Shown here: positions 1-9,174 of the stretch, piece after piece
How the letters are laid out: the number at the start of each line of letters is the position of its first letter
Position numbering within the stretch: position 1 is the first letter of the stretch
Assembly (NCBI GenBank): GCA_964342355.1
Contig: CAYFFG010000005.1
Coordinates: forward strand, 62,001-126,000
Direction: 5' to 3'
Origin: Hirschia sp964342355
GTDB taxonomy: Bacteria > Pseudomonadota > Alphaproteobacteria > Caulobacterales > Hyphomonadaceae
Length of the DNA: 64,000 nt
Notes under the pieces: model-generated
Told to the model about the DNA's origin: nothing
Seen by the model: the letters and a program-made list of their open reading frames with translations, nothing else
The model's database searches: none
Translations under genes and position numbers: made by a program

Positions 1-111
1 AAACCCTAGGATTTCTCCAGGTTTGACCGCCATGGAAAAATCTTTGACCGCTGGGCGACCATTAAATGCTTTTGAGGCGTTTTCCAGCAGGAGCGGGGGA
101 TGTGACGTCAT
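1..111 (-). CDS. ABC transporter ATP-binding protein, N-terminal fragment (cut by window edge)
   Basis: The minus strand reads an open frame from ATG at 111 to the window edge, 37 residues without a stop. It contains the typical start of an ABC ATPase: LLLENASKAFNGRPAVKDFS followed by the VKPGEILGF strand that comes just before the Walker A loop, which would lie outside the window. An AAGGA Shine-Dalgarno-like sequence sits about 6 bases before the ATG. The pattern fits ABC-2 type exporter ATPases, but substrate and subfamily cannot be told from this fragment. Confidence 0.7.
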   Translation of the reverse strand, partial: MTSHPPLLLENASKAFNGRPAVKDFSMAVKPGEILGF

Positions 112-221
112 AGCCGTCCTTCAGGAAGATGAAGCGTATTGACCGCCAGCGCTGCTTATCTTGTTTGCGCGCGGACGGTCAATTCCAGTACGGCGGGATT
201 TACCCAAGAAGTCCAGGCGTT

Positions 222-1685
222 TTAGGCTGCGTCTTCTTCCTCTTCACGGACACGCAGGTCGTATTCGCGCACTTTGCGGTAAAGCGTTGAACGGCCGATA
301 CCCAGCTTGCGGGCGACTTGCGACATGTGACCGGAATAAAGGTCGATTGCATATTGGATCAGGTCGCGTTCAATGTTTTCCAACGGGCGCAGTTCGCCAG
401 TGTCATCAATGATCGCAACCGGGCCGCCGACCGGGCTGGTTAGCTCTTCGATCTGGGCCTGTGTTTCCTGTAGCGCTTCCGCAGTTGAGAGCGCGTCATA
501 GTTTGGTGTGATGCCGGAGATTTGCGGGAAGTCTTCAGGCTGAAGCTCATCCTTGTCGCAGAGCACCATTGCGCGGAAGATCGAGTTTTCCAACTGACGT
601 ACGTTACCTGGCCAGTCGTAAGCGGCTAGCTGGGCGAGCGTCTCGCGGCTGGCGCCGCTGATGGATTTGCCTTCTTCGGCGTTGAAGCGGCGCACGAAGT
701 GATCGACAAGCGCTGGTAGGTCTTCTTTACGTTCGCGCAGGGATGGGATTTCAACTGGGAAGACATTCAGGCGGTAGTAAAGGTCTTCACGGAAGTGACC
801 TTCGGCAACTTGCTGGGCAAGGTCCCGGTTAGTGGCTGAAATGATGCGGACATCGACCTTTGTCGGGCGACGAGAGCCAACAGCATCAACTTCGCCTTCC
901 TGAAGGACGCGCAGCAGTTTGACCTGCATGTCGAGCGGCAGTTCGCCAACCTCATCGAGGAAGAGCGTTCCCTGGTCGGCTTCCACGAATTTTCCGAGTT
1001 TCTTCTCGTGTGCGCCAGTAAAAGCGCCTTTCTCGTGTCCGAACAGGATGGATTCAACAAGGTTTTCCGGGATCGCGCCACAGTTGACCGTCACAAACGG
1101 TTTGCCAGCGCGTTCTGAAGCGCCCTGAATGCAGCGGGCGACAACTTCTTTACCGACACCGCTTTCACCTAGAATGAGGATCGGAATGTTGGATGCGGCG
1201 GCGCGTTGACCCAGACGCACAACAGGCTTCATCAAGGGCGCTGAGGCGATCATGTCCTCAAAACCCATTGTGCCTTCGGATTTTTTGGTGAGGCGTTTGA
1301 CCTCACCACGCAGGTCGGACACTTTCAAAGCATTGCGCAGGGAGACCACAATACGTTCGGGGGAGACCGGTTTGACGAAAAAGTCGACTGCGCCGGCGCG
1401 CATCGCCTGGACCACCGTGTCGATGCCGCCAGAGGCGGTCAGCACGATGATTGGGAGATCAGGTCTGCGCTCCATAAGGATTTCCAGCGTTTCCATTCCG
1501 GAAAGGCCGGGCATAATAAGGTCGAGAAGAACGACGGAAACACCATTCTTAGGGTCAGACGCTTCTTCCAACGCACGCTCGCCGTCTTCAACCAGACGGG
1601 CGCGGAAGCCTTGTCTTTCGACAGCGGCTTGCAACAAGCGGCGTTGAGTGGGATCGTCATCGACAATAAGAACAGTTTTGGCCAT
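222..1685 (-). CDS. NtrC-family sigma-54-dependent response regulator
   Basis: A 487-residue regulator in the classic three-part order: receiver domain (about 1-125, starting AKTVLIVDDDPTQRR, phosphoacceptor in VVLLDLIMPG), AAA+ sigma-54 activation domain (Walker A GESGVGKE, sigma-54 contact loop GAFTGA, Walker B TLFLDEVGEL) and a C-terminal Fis-type helix-turn-helix (VARKLGIGRSTLYRK). It should activate RNA polymerase-sigma54 when phosphorylated by an unlinked histidine kinase. An in-frame ATG at 1748 would add 21 residues that do not look like a receiver domain, so the ATG at 1685 is preferred. It resembles TacA of Caulobacter, but no partner kinase lies next to it and I cannot confirm orthology. 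It is divergent from the M3 peptidase gene. Confidence 0.93.
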   Translation of the reverse strand: MAKTVLIVDDDPTQRRLLQAAVERQGFRARLVEDGERALEEASDPKNGVSVVLLDLIMPGLSGMETLEILMERRPDLPIIVLTASGGIDTVVQAMRAGAVDFFVKPVSPERIVVSLRNALKVSDLRGEVKRLTKKSEGTMGFEDMIASAPLMKPVVRLGQRAAASNIPILILGESGVGKEVVARCIQGASERAGKPFVTVNCGAIPENLVESILFGHEKGAFTGAHEKKLGKFVEADQGTLFLDEVGELPLDMQVKLLRVLQEGEVDAVGSRRPTKVDVRIISATNRDLAQQVAEGHFREDLYYRLNVFPVEIPSLRERKEDLPALVDHFVRRFNAEEGKSISGASRETLAQLAAYDWPGNVRQLENSIFRAMVLCDKDELQPEDFPQISGITPNYDALSTAEALQETQAQIEELTSPVGGPVAIIDDTGELRPLENIERDLIQYAIDLYSGHMSQVARKLGIGRSTLYRKVREYDLRVREEEEDAA

Positions 1686-1804
1686 CATCTTAACCATTGT
1701 TTTATCGGCCGTATAACGCGACCTCGTTTTCATGCGCCAACTTGGCACGAAGAAATGAAAGTCCGTTTAAATACTGTCATTGAATTTGTAAGGACTGGAC
1801 TAAA

Positions 1805-3508
1805 ATGGCGCCAAGTTGGCTCAAAATGTACCGAAATAGGCGCAAGAGCTGGTTGTCATTTCTTTACCAAAGTCCGGTTGATGTTAATCTTGTTCAAGAC
1901 AGGAAAAGACTTGCGACGTCTGTACAAACGCTTGTAACCGCCCAGTTGAGCGATAAAGAAGGCGAACGCAGCCAGTTTGATGAATTGGAAAGAACGACCA
2001 GCTTACTCAACCGTATAAGATTATTCCTGCACTTATACTTATCTATCGGCGGTTCGCATAAAAAAGAGCATAAAGACGCCGCTCTAAACATGCTGGAAAG
2101 CTTAAACGCGGAGCGAACACAGCTTCAGGCGCTGTCTATATGGTCGGTATCCAGCCGTGCGGATGCGCCCGCAGAATGGAAAAGCGCGCAACGTCGGCGT
2201 GGGGTGTCGTCGATGCCTTGGCGTAGCGCAGTGAGTTATGCCGAACATGATCGCTATGCGAGCGATCGTCATTGGATGATGCAATATCACTATGATCAGA
2301 GATTGAGCGTGGCCGCGCGCGAGCATGGCGGTATGTCGCAACTGACTTCCGGCCTTCGCGCTTTGGATGCTGATGTGCGTCTGGCGGCGGCCGAAAGCAT
2401 GTGCGCCTGGCTAAACACCATGGGCGATGAAGGCGAGGCGATTTTTCGGAGGCAGGCAAAATTAGCGACGCAGCAGAGATTTAATTTTGCCAAGATTGAC
2501 GCCAGCGAACGCGCTCTGGAAATGGCGCGACGTGTGGCGATGGAGCGTGCGCCTGAACTTTCGCGAAATTACTTTGCGATGATCGGGTCGCGTAACGACA
2601 AACCGGCCTGGCATGACAGATATGCTGTAAACGCTCGATCTGGCGAGGATGTGACGTGGCGCGTGGCGCGCGGACATATTGAGAGTCTCTTGGCGCGGCT
2701 GGGGCCAGTTGCTGTGAAAACGGGTCAGCGCGTCATCGAAAGCAGTCACCTCATCCAGCCGAAGGGGCGGGGTGGCGGGTTCACCACGCCGGTGTTTTTC
2801 AATCGCAAAGGTAAAGTGGACGCAGGTCCCTTTGTGTATGCGCCGTTTGACGGCTCGTTTGAAAGTCTGCGCACGCTGGCCCATGAAATGGGTCATGCGG
2901 TACATGCATGTTTGTCGGCGCCCCGTGGCGCAATGTTGTGTGATGCGGGATGGGCGGTTGCGGAAACGGCGGCGTTTATCTGCGAGCAGCTGTTATTGGA
3001 AGACGATCAGCGTGCGCGCGCGGATCAGGATTTTGCTATGCTGGTCCATCAGCCGTCCATTGCAATGTTTGAGCGCGAACTTGGCGACAGTGAAAAAGAG
3101 CCGGCTGATCAGGTGTGGCTGCGCGCGCTTACAGCACATTATGGGCATGGCGTAAGCCTGGACGGGTATTCAGCCTTTTGGCGCAGGCATTCATCCAGCA
3201 TTTCGGCCATAGGCTATCCGATGGCGTATTTACTCGGCTGGGCTCTCGCTTCGCGCGTCTGCGACAATCTTACAGTTGATGAAACCGCCACACGCGCAAA
3301 TATCATAACAATGTTCAAGCAGGGCGGTGCTGTCGGGTTTGACGACGCAGCGGCTCTGTTTGGCGCAGACGATATTCATGCACTCATGCATGCGGCATAT
3401 GACAAGGCGGAGATCCGGCTTGCAAAGATGCAGGGCAAACGAAAAGAGCGCTTCGATGGCGACAGACAATCCTCCAAACGCACCGGGTACGCCGCCGCGC
3501 AATCGTGA
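1805..3508 (+). CDS. M3-family metallopeptidase (oligoendopeptidase F-like)
   Basis: A 567-residue protein with the M3 zinc site AHEMGHAVHACL (HExxH); the downstream stretch WAVAETAAFICEQLLLE probably supplies the third zinc ligand (Glu). The long helical N-terminal half and the C-terminal SISAIGYPMAYLLGWALA region fit the oligoendopeptidase F/PepF family, cytoplasmic enzymes that cleave short peptides. The first 25 residues are atypical for the family, so the true start could be later; an AAGGA motif about 10 bases before the ATG at 1805 supports the chosen start. Its 3' end overlaps the downstream kinase gene by 53 bases in another frame, which suggests co-translation. Confidence 0.85.
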   Translation: MAPSWLKMYRNRRKSWLSFLYQSPVDVNLVQDRKRLATSVQTLVTAQLSDKEGERSQFDELERTTSLLNRIRLFLHLYLSIGGSHKKEHKDAALNMLESLNAERTQLQALSIWSVSSRADAPAEWKSAQRRRGVSSMPWRSAVSYAEHDRYASDRHWMMQYHYDQRLSVAAREHGGMSQLTSGLRALDADVRLAAAESMCAWLNTMGDEGEAIFRRQAKLATQQRFNFAKIDASERALEMARRVAMERAPELSRNYFAMIGSRNDKPAWHDRYAVNARSGEDVTWRVARGHIESLLARLGPVAVKTGQRVIESSHLIQPKGRGGGFTTPVFFNRKGKVDAGPFVYAPFDGSFESLRTLAHEMGHAVHACLSAPRGAMLCDAGWAVAETAAFICEQLLLEDDQRARADQDFAMLVHQPSIAMFERELGDSEKEPADQVWLRALTAHYGHGVSLDGYSAFWRRHSSSISAIGYPMAYLLGWALASRVCDNLTVDETATRANIITMFKQGGAVGFDDAAALFGADDIHALMHAAYDKAEIRLAKMQGKRKERFDGDRQSSKRTGYAAAQS

Positions 3509-4853
3509 TCCTGAACGCAATCGGTTTTCGGCGCGAGCAGGCCGGGCGGCGAAGATCGGCGCAAACCTTTCAGGCGCAGCATTCAGTGTTGGCGCGGCGC
3601 GCCTATTCGGCGGAGAGACGGCTGACCAACAGGCGGCGCGCGCGCTGAAAGAGGCGCTTGGTCGGTCTAAGGGGCCTTTGATGAAGGTCGCACAGATGGT
3701 GTCGACCATCCCTGATTTTTTACCACCTGAATACGCAGAGGCGTTGTCGGGCCTTCAAGCGCACGCACCGTCCATGGGGTGGAATTTCGTTCAGCGCCGC
3801 ATGCATGCGGAGTTAGGGCCGCAGTGGGGAGAGATGTTTGCTGGATTTGGCCGTGACGCGTCCCACGCCGCCTCGTTAGGTCAGGTCCATAAAGCAAAAC
3901 TGCATGATGGACGTCTTGTTGCTTGTAAGCTGCAATATCCTGACATGGCTTCCGCAGTGGAAAGCGATGTGGGTCAATTAAAGATGTTGCTTGGAATTTT
4001 CAGTCAGCTGGAAAGTTCCATAGATGCATCCGAAGTGATCGAAGAGATCACTGACAGATTGCGTGAAGAACTTGAGTATGGCCGCGAAGCCAAACACATG
4101 CGTCTTTACGCCGCAATGTTGAACACCGAGTCCGATATCTTTGTTCCGGAGGTGATTAAGACCCATTCCACAGACCGTCTTTTGACCATGACCTGGTTGG
4201 ATGGAACGGGCCTGAAATCTTATGAGGACGCCCCTCAGGATGTGCGCAACAAGATTGCAGATTTATTGTTCCGAGCATGGTGGGCGCCCTTTACGCAATA
4301 TGGCGTAATCCATGGTGACCCGCATTTGGGTAACTACCTCCTCGATAAAGAAGGCGAGGCGCTCAATCTATTGGACTTTGGATGTGTTCGCATCTTTCCG
4401 CCGACATTTGTAAAGAGTGTGATTGACCTTAAACACGCACTTGAAAAAGATGATTTCGACGGCACGATGGACGCTTATAAAAGCTGGGGTTTCAAGGGCT
4501 TAAATAGAGAGTTGGGCGAAACGCTGAACATCTGGGCGCGCTTTATATATGGGCCGATTATGGATGACCGCGTGCGTACGATAGCGGACGGAATTGCGCC
4601 CGGAGATTATGGCCGAAAGGAAGCGTTTGAGATGCGCAAAAGGCTTAAGGCGGCCGGTGGCGTGCGCATTCCGCGTGAGTTTGTGTTTATGGACCGCGCT
4701 GCAATAGGGTTGGGCGCGGCTTACCTCAGGCTGGGGGCGGAGCTGAATTTCTATGAGCGGTTTGAATCCTACGTTCAGGGTTTCGATATTGAGCAACTTC
4801 AAACAACACAAAACATTGCGCTCACATCCGTTGACCTTGCCCCAGAAGTATGA
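3456..4853 (+). CDS. ABC1/UbiB (AarF)-family atypical protein kinase
   Basis: A 465-residue member of the ABC1/UbiB/COQ8 atypical kinase family. Visible motifs are KVAQ in the family's KxGQ position, ASLGQVHKAKL, the kinase lysine in VACKLQYP, the catalytic loop HGDPHLGNYLL and the metal-binding LLDFGC. Family members support ubiquinone synthesis or lipid homeostasis; which applies here is unknown. The start was chosen at 3456 because GAAAAGAGCG forms a ribosome-binding site there and the following residues are proline-rich and then kinase-like; the frame stays open upstream to 3327, but that part is read in the M3 peptidase gene. The two genes overlap by 53 bases. Confidence 0.88.
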   Translation: MATDNPPNAPGTPPRNRDPERNRFSARAGRAAKIGANLSGAAFSVGAARLFGGETADQQAARALKEALGRSKGPLMKVAQMVSTIPDFLPPEYAEALSGLQAHAPSMGWNFVQRRMHAELGPQWGEMFAGFGRDASHAASLGQVHKAKLHDGRLVACKLQYPDMASAVESDVGQLKMLLGIFSQLESSIDASEVIEEITDRLREELEYGREAKHMRLYAAMLNTESDIFVPEVIKTHSTDRLLTMTWLDGTGLKSYEDAPQDVRNKIADLLFRAWWAPFTQYGVIHGDPHLGNYLLDKEGEALNLLDFGCVRIFPPTFVKSVIDLKHALEKDDFDGTMDAYKSWGFKGLNRELGETLNIWARFIYGPIMDDRVRTIADGIAPGDYGRKEAFEMRKRLKAAGGVRIPREFVFMDRAAIGLGAAYLRLGAELNFYERFESYVQGFDIEQLQTTQNIALTSVDLAPEV

Positions 4854-5101
4854 CACCGGTGTCATGTGATTGTTTTCGTGTCTGGACGAGACGGCGGGCA
4901 AGCGGTATTCCCTTGCATGATTTTAACGGACGATGCGGAGTTAAGCGTCTTACGAGCAATTTTTTTGCGCACTGTGTCGAAAATATGATTGCGTTACCGT
5001 GATATAGCCTGTTTATATTGCGGCTGCGAAATCAAATGCTGCCAGTGCGAACAAACAATTGCCGGGCGTCTGATTTGGATCGTCAGGTAGGGAGAACTCT
5101 G

Positions 5102-5407
5102 ATGAGTGAAGCCAACGACTACGTTTTGGGCGAAATGGACGTCACATCTCAGAAAGCCATGTTTTCTGGTTTTCTCAAGACGACCGCTTGGGCGTCTCTA
5201 ATCCTGATTATGGCAATCGGTTATGCAACCTTTACGTTGACCATGGGCGTCAACTGGCTGGTTGCGCTGGTTGGTTTTGCGCTGGTCGGTATTGTCGGCG
5301 GTGCGTCTATGGGGCTGGGCGGTGCGTGGATCGCGACCGTGATCGGACTGTCAGTGCTGGCTGTCTTTATTCAAGTCCTGGTGATGCTCGGGTCGGCTCT
5401 CGTCTAA
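5102..5407 (+). CDS. aa3-type cytochrome c oxidase subunit IV-like small membrane protein
   Basis: A 101-residue protein: short acidic N-terminus (MSEANDYVLGEMDVTSQ), then FLKTTAWASLILIMAIGYA and further hydrophobic segments rich in glycine, giving about three membrane helices. The N-terminal pattern, ending in a GFLK-type entry into the first helix, is that of the bacterial aa3 oxidase subunit IV family (COX4_pro_2), which in alphaproteobacteria is often found just before the transhydrogenase genes, as here (pntAA starts 33 bases later). The start at 5102 is preceded by GGGAGAA; an in-frame ATG at 5018 has no such site. Its role beside transhydrogenase is not established. Confidence 0.75.
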   Translation: MSEANDYVLGEMDVTSQKAMFSGFLKTTAWASLILIMAIGYATFTLTMGVNWLVALVGFALVGIVGGASMGLGGAWIATVIGLSVLAVFIQVLVMLGSALV

Positions 5408-5440
5408 GCACACACTCATTCAATAGGTAGGACTTCATCC

Positions 5441-6577
5441 ATGAAAATTGCCGTTCCCAGCGAGCGCATCGACGGTGAAACGCGCGTCGCTGCATCTCCA
5501 GAAACTGTCAAGAAATTCGTCGCTGCAGGCCACGACGTCATTATTGAGCAGGGCGCTGGTCTGGGTTCCGGCGTTCTGGATGAGGCCTACAAAGAAGCTG
5601 GCGCAACATTAGGCGCAGACGCAAAGTCGGTTATTTCCGGCGCTGACGTCGTCTTGAAAGTGCGCAAGCCAACTGCTGAAGAAAATGCTCTCTTGAGCAA
5701 AGGGCAGGGGCTGATCTGCCTTTTAGAGCCACATAACGCGACAGACATGGCGCAGGGCTATGCTGACATGGGCGTGACAGCTTTTGCGATGGAGTTCATC
5801 CCACGCATCACCCGCGCACAGTCAATGGACGTTTTGTCTTCTCAGGCAAACCTTGCGGGTTACCGCGCTGTGATTGACGCGGCGCACCTTTATGGCCGCG
5901 CGATGCCGATGATGATGACGGCGGCTGGCACGGTTGCGCCTGCACGCGCCTTTATCATGGGTGTTGGGGTGGCAGGTCTTCAGGCGATTGCAACAGCACG
6001 CCGTCTGGGTGCTTCTGTTTCAGCAACAGACGTACGTCCGGCGACGAAAGAACAGGTTGCGTCTTTGGGTGCGAAATTTGTCGCAGTTGAAGATGAAGAG
6101 TTCAAGGCGGCTGAAACAGCTGGCGGATACGCCAAGCAGATGTCTGAAGAGTATCAGAAGAAACAACAGGCATTGATTGCCGAACACATCGCTAAACAGG
6201 ATCTTGTGATCACCACTGCGTTGATTCCAGGCCGCGAAGCGCCTGAGCTTGTTACTGAGGCGATGGTCAAAACGATGCGTCCAGGCTCTGTAATTGTTGA
6301 CCTGGCTGCTGCGCAGGGCGGTAACTGTAAACTGTCCAAGCCTGATGAAGTGGTCGAAATCGACGGTGTCAAAATTTTCGGACCGACCAACCTGCCTGCG
6401 TCAATCGCAGCGGATGCGTCAGCGCTTTACGCGAAAAACCTGCTCAACTTCCTGCCGCTTCTGACGGCTGAAGACGGCGCTTTCGCACCGAACTGGGAAG
6501 ATGACGTCGTTAAGGGCGCAGGCCTGACACGCGACGGAAAAGTTGTGCACCCAAGCCTGGTTAAAGAGCCAGCCTAG
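5441..6577 (+). CDS. pntAA: NAD(P)(+) transhydrogenase, alpha subunit part 1 (NAD-binding)
   Basis: A 378-residue soluble domain I of proton-translocating transhydrogenase, which binds NAD(H) and passes hydride to NADP on PntB. It starts MKIAVPSERIDGETRVAASP, the alanine dehydrogenase/PNT N-terminal signature, and has the Rossmann stretch IMGVGVAGLQAIATARRLGA and the mobile-loop region TTALIPGREAP. This is the split form typical of alphaproteobacteria, where alpha is made from two genes. It is followed by pntAB and pntB in one operon that ends in a terminator at 8578-8607. Confidence 0.96.
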   Translation: MKIAVPSERIDGETRVAASPETVKKFVAAGHDVIIEQGAGLGSGVLDEAYKEAGATLGADAKSVISGADVVLKVRKPTAEENALLSKGQGLICLLEPHNATDMAQGYADMGVTAFAMEFIPRITRAQSMDVLSSQANLAGYRAVIDAAHLYGRAMPMMMTAAGTVAPARAFIMGVGVAGLQAIATARRLGASVSATDVRPATKEQVASLGAKFVAVEDEEFKAAETAGGYAKQMSEEYQKKQQALIAEHIAKQDLVITTALIPGREAPELVTEAMVKTMRPGSVIVDLAAAQGGNCKLSKPDEVVEIDGVKIFGPTNLPASIAADASALYAKNLLNFLPLLTAEDGAFAPNWEDDVVKGAGLTRDGKVVHPSLVKEPA

Positions 6578-6656
6578 GTCCAACACATAAGAGTTTGAAT
6601 ACGATGTGGCGCGGTGAAGACGATACAGCCAGCGCCTTCGGAAGGGAGAAGTGAAG

Positions 6657-7085
6657 ATGAGACGATTGCTCGCCGCCGCCTTTATGCTGGCGCTACCGAT
6701 TTTCGCACCCGCTGCTTACGCTGCAACGGGCGACGCCCAACAGATTGACCCAATTGTTTTCCGCCTTGCGGTTTTCATTTTGGCGGCTTTCGTTGGTTAC
6801 TATGTAGTCTGGGCGGTAACGCCCGCGCTGCACACACCGCTGATGTCCGTGACCAATGCGATCTCCGGGGTGGTTGTCGTTGGTGCGATCATCGCGGCCT
6901 CTGCGTCCGCGCTGGACGCAAATGACAGCGAAGCCCTGAGCAAAATTTGGACGGCCAAATGGCTTGGCGCGGCGTCGATCGCTTTCGCCGCGGTCAACAT
7001 TTTTGGCGGTTTCCTCGTCACGAACCGCATGCTCGCAATGTACAAGAAAAAAGAGCGTCCAGCTCAGAAAGCCGACGCCGCTTAA
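6657..7085 (+). CDS. pntAB: NAD(P)(+) transhydrogenase, alpha subunit part 2 (membrane)
   Basis: A 142-residue protein forming the membrane part of the alpha subunit. After a hydrophobic N-terminus (LLAAAFMLALPIFAPAAYAA, possibly a cleaved leader) come three to four helices with the family pattern VWAVTPALHTPLMSVTNAIS, which helps form the proton channel with PntB. An in-frame GTG at 6651 is possible, but the AAGGGAG site lies only 2 bases before it and 8 bases before the ATG at 6657, so the ATG is preferred. It sits between pntAA and pntB. Confidence 0.93.
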   Translation: MRRLLAAAFMLALPIFAPAAYAATGDAQQIDPIVFRLAVFILAAFVGYYVVWAVTPALHTPLMSVTNAISGVVVVGAIIAASASALDANDSEALSKIWTAKWLGAASIAFAAVNIFGGFLVTNRMLAMYKKKERPAQKADAA

Positions 7086-7121
7086 AGCGGCGTATCGCAA
7101 GCTCATCAGGATATCCAGATC

Positions 7122-8549
7122 ATGTCTGTCGTAAGTATCTCGGCTCTCTTGTACCTCGTTTCGGCGGTGCTCTTCATTTTCTCAATTCGCGGCCTGTCCA
7201 GTCCGGAAACAGCGCGCCAGGGCAACATGCTCGGTGTGTTGGGTATGGCGCTGGCTGCGCTCACAACTGTTTTTCTTGTCAAAGATCATCTTGACGGCGC
7301 AACGCTCGGTCTGATCGCAGGCGGTATTATCGTCGGTGGCGGTATCGGGTCGGTTCTGGCTCAGCGCGCGCCGATGACGGCGATGCCGCAAATGGTTGGT
7401 ATGTTCAACGCACTTGGCGGTATGGCGTCTCTGCTTGCGGGTATGGCGGCGTTCTTTGCGCCAGCCGCGTTTGGCCTTTTAAGCATTGAAGGCCTTATGA
7501 GCTCGCGCTCTCTTGTTGAGATGTCACTGTCTGTGATGATTGGTGCGATCACTTTCTCCGGGTCTGTCATCGCGGCGTTAAAACTGAACGGATCAATCCC
7601 GGGCGGTCCAATCCTTTTGCCTGCGCGTCATTTCATCAACCTGTTGATCCTGCTCGGGTTGATTGGCCTGACTGTAACGCTTGCAATTTCCAATGCGGCG
7701 CAACAGGGCGAAGGCATGTTGCTGATCTGGATCGCACTGCTGGCTTTGGTAGCGGGTATCACATTGGTGATTCCCATCGGTGGCGCGGACATGCCAGTTG
7801 TGATCGCGATGCTGAACTCCTACTCAGGTTGGGCGGCGGCTGCGCTTGGTTTCACACTGTCAAACTTTGCTTTGATCGTTGTGGGCGCCATGGTCGGTGC
7901 GTCCGGGGCCATCCTCTCCTACATCATGTGTAAAGCGATGAACCGCTCGTTTATTTCGGTGATCGCAGGCGGATTTGGTGGCGACGACGCTGCAAGTGGC
8001 GGCGCGCGGGCGGATAACTCAGACCGTCCGGTCAAGATCGGTTCTGCAGATGACGCAGCCTTCATCCTGAAAAACTCAGCAAAGGTTATCATCGTGCCGG
8101 GTTACGGTATGGCGGTTGCCCAAGCTCAGCACGCGCTGAAAGAAATGGCCGACAAGCTCAAAGCTGAAGGTGTGGATGTCTCATACGCGATCCACCCTGT
8201 TGCTGGCCGTATGCCGGGTCACATGAACGTGCTGCTGGCTGAAGCGCAGGTGCCATATGACGAGATTTTCGAGATGGATGACATCAACTCCTCGTTCAAA
8301 CAGGCAGATGTCGCATTCGTTATCGGTGCGAACGATGTGACGAACCCGGGCGCAAAGGACGACCCAGCATCTCCGATTTACGGCATGCCTGTGCTTGAGG
8401 TCTGGAATGCGGGCACGACAATGTTCATCAAGCGCTCGCTCGCATCTGGTTATGCAGGCGTGCAGAACGATCTCTTCTATCGCGACAACACCATGATGTT
8501 GCTGGATGACGCAAAGAAAATGGTCGAGAACATCGTGAAGGCGCTCTAA
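7122..8549 (+). CDS. pntB: NAD(P)(+) transhydrogenase, beta subunit
   Basis: A 475-residue beta subunit. The N-terminal two thirds are a multi-helix membrane domain (ALTTVFLVKDHL..., ARHFINLLILLGLI, ...). The C-terminal third is the NADP-binding domain III with VIIVPGYGMAVAQAQHALKE, HPVAGRMPGHMNVLLAEA and VFVIGANDVTNPGA-type motifs (here VAFVIGANDVTNPGA). With PntAA and PntAB it forms the inner-membrane enzyme that uses the proton gradient to make NADPH from NADH. Length and motifs are complete. Confidence 0.97.
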   Translation: MSVVSISALLYLVSAVLFIFSIRGLSSPETARQGNMLGVLGMALAALTTVFLVKDHLDGATLGLIAGGIIVGGGIGSVLAQRAPMTAMPQMVGMFNALGGMASLLAGMAAFFAPAAFGLLSIEGLMSSRSLVEMSLSVMIGAITFSGSVIAALKLNGSIPGGPILLPARHFINLLILLGLIGLTVTLAISNAAQQGEGMLLIWIALLALVAGITLVIPIGGADMPVVIAMLNSYSGWAAAALGFTLSNFALIVVGAMVGASGAILSYIMCKAMNRSFISVIAGGFGGDDAASGGARADNSDRPVKIGSADDAAFILKNSAKVIIVPGYGMAVAQAQHALKEMADKLKAEGVDVSYAIHPVAGRMPGHMNVLLAEAQVPYDEIFEMDDINSSFKQADVAFVIGANDVTNPGAKDDPASPIYGMPVLEVWNAGTTMFIKRSLASGYAGVQNDLFYRDNTMMLLDDAKKMVENIVKAL

Positions 8550-8577
8550 GCGATCTAGCGCTCAACGCCAGCAAACA

Positions 8578-8607
8578 AACGCCGCTCAAATCTGGGCGGC
8601 GTTTTTT
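8578..8607 (+). terminator. Rho-independent terminator of the pnt operon
   Basis: An 8-bp perfect stem AACGCCGC / GCGGCGTT (8578-8585 with 8596-8603) with a 10-base loop is followed by a T run at 8602-8607. It ends the plus-strand pnt operon. The stop codon of the converging receiver gene touches the T run, and the same hairpin may also act weakly on the minus strand. Confidence 0.85.
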
Positions 8608-8995
8608 ATGGGGTGTCTTCCTGGTTGATATACACTTGGTGTGTGATCAGCTGTTCGATGACTTCTGGGGAAATATCATCCTTCAGGAAGACAGCGGAGA
8701 TCATGACGTCTTCGTCTTTCTCGCCCAGATCCGGTATCTTGTCGCCGGAAAACAGGACAGCTTTTCCGCGCCAGCCAACAGACTGCATTTTCCTGATTGT
8801 ATCCCTGAAGTCGTTTACGGGCGGAATGCGATTGTCGAGAAAGATGGCTTCATATTGATTTTGGCGAACCATGTCAGCCGCCTTTTCGGCGGTGTCGGCA
8901 TATTCAAAAACAGCATCGGCGTACTTTGTAGATTCAAGATACGCTTTGAAGATCACTTTCATTGCGTGATGATCGTCTATGAGCAATATCTTCAT
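8606..8995 (-). CDS. Single-domain response regulator (receiver)
   Basis: A 129-residue stand-alone receiver domain: MKILLIDDHHAMKVIF supplies the acidic pair, AIFLDNRIPP the phosphoacceptor Asp, and VLFSGDK / VFLKDD the conserved Ser and Lys positions. It has no output domain and so probably acts by protein contact or as a phosphate relay. The frame stays open to 9031, but residues before MKILL do not belong to a receiver fold and no ribosome-binding site supports the upstream start. No kinase gene is adjacent. Confidence 0.85.
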   Translation of the reverse strand: MKILLIDDHHAMKVIFKAYLESTKYADAVFEYADTAEKAADMVRQNQYEAIFLDNRIPPVNDFRDTIRKMQSVGWRGKAVLFSGDKIPDLGEKDEDVMISAVFLKDDISPEVIEQLITHQVYINQEDTP

Positions 8996-9174
8996 CGTGA
9001 AACACTTGATAGAGACGCGTTGAACCTGCAAATCCCAAAAGAGGGATGAGGGAAAGCCTTATGCTACCAAGTCTGTATTGATACAAGGTGACTAGCTAAA
9101 AGCATGCTAACGATTGTCAGTATCAGCTAACCTGAGTCACATCTCTGATTGTCGATTGTATGAAAAACCGGCGC

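Noticed and set aside
3660..3720. KVAQ in place of KxGQ in the UbiB-like kinase, as a possible loss of function
   Set aside because: The change seems usual in the alphaproteobacterial ABC1 branch and the other kinase motifs are intact, so it is not reported as unusual.
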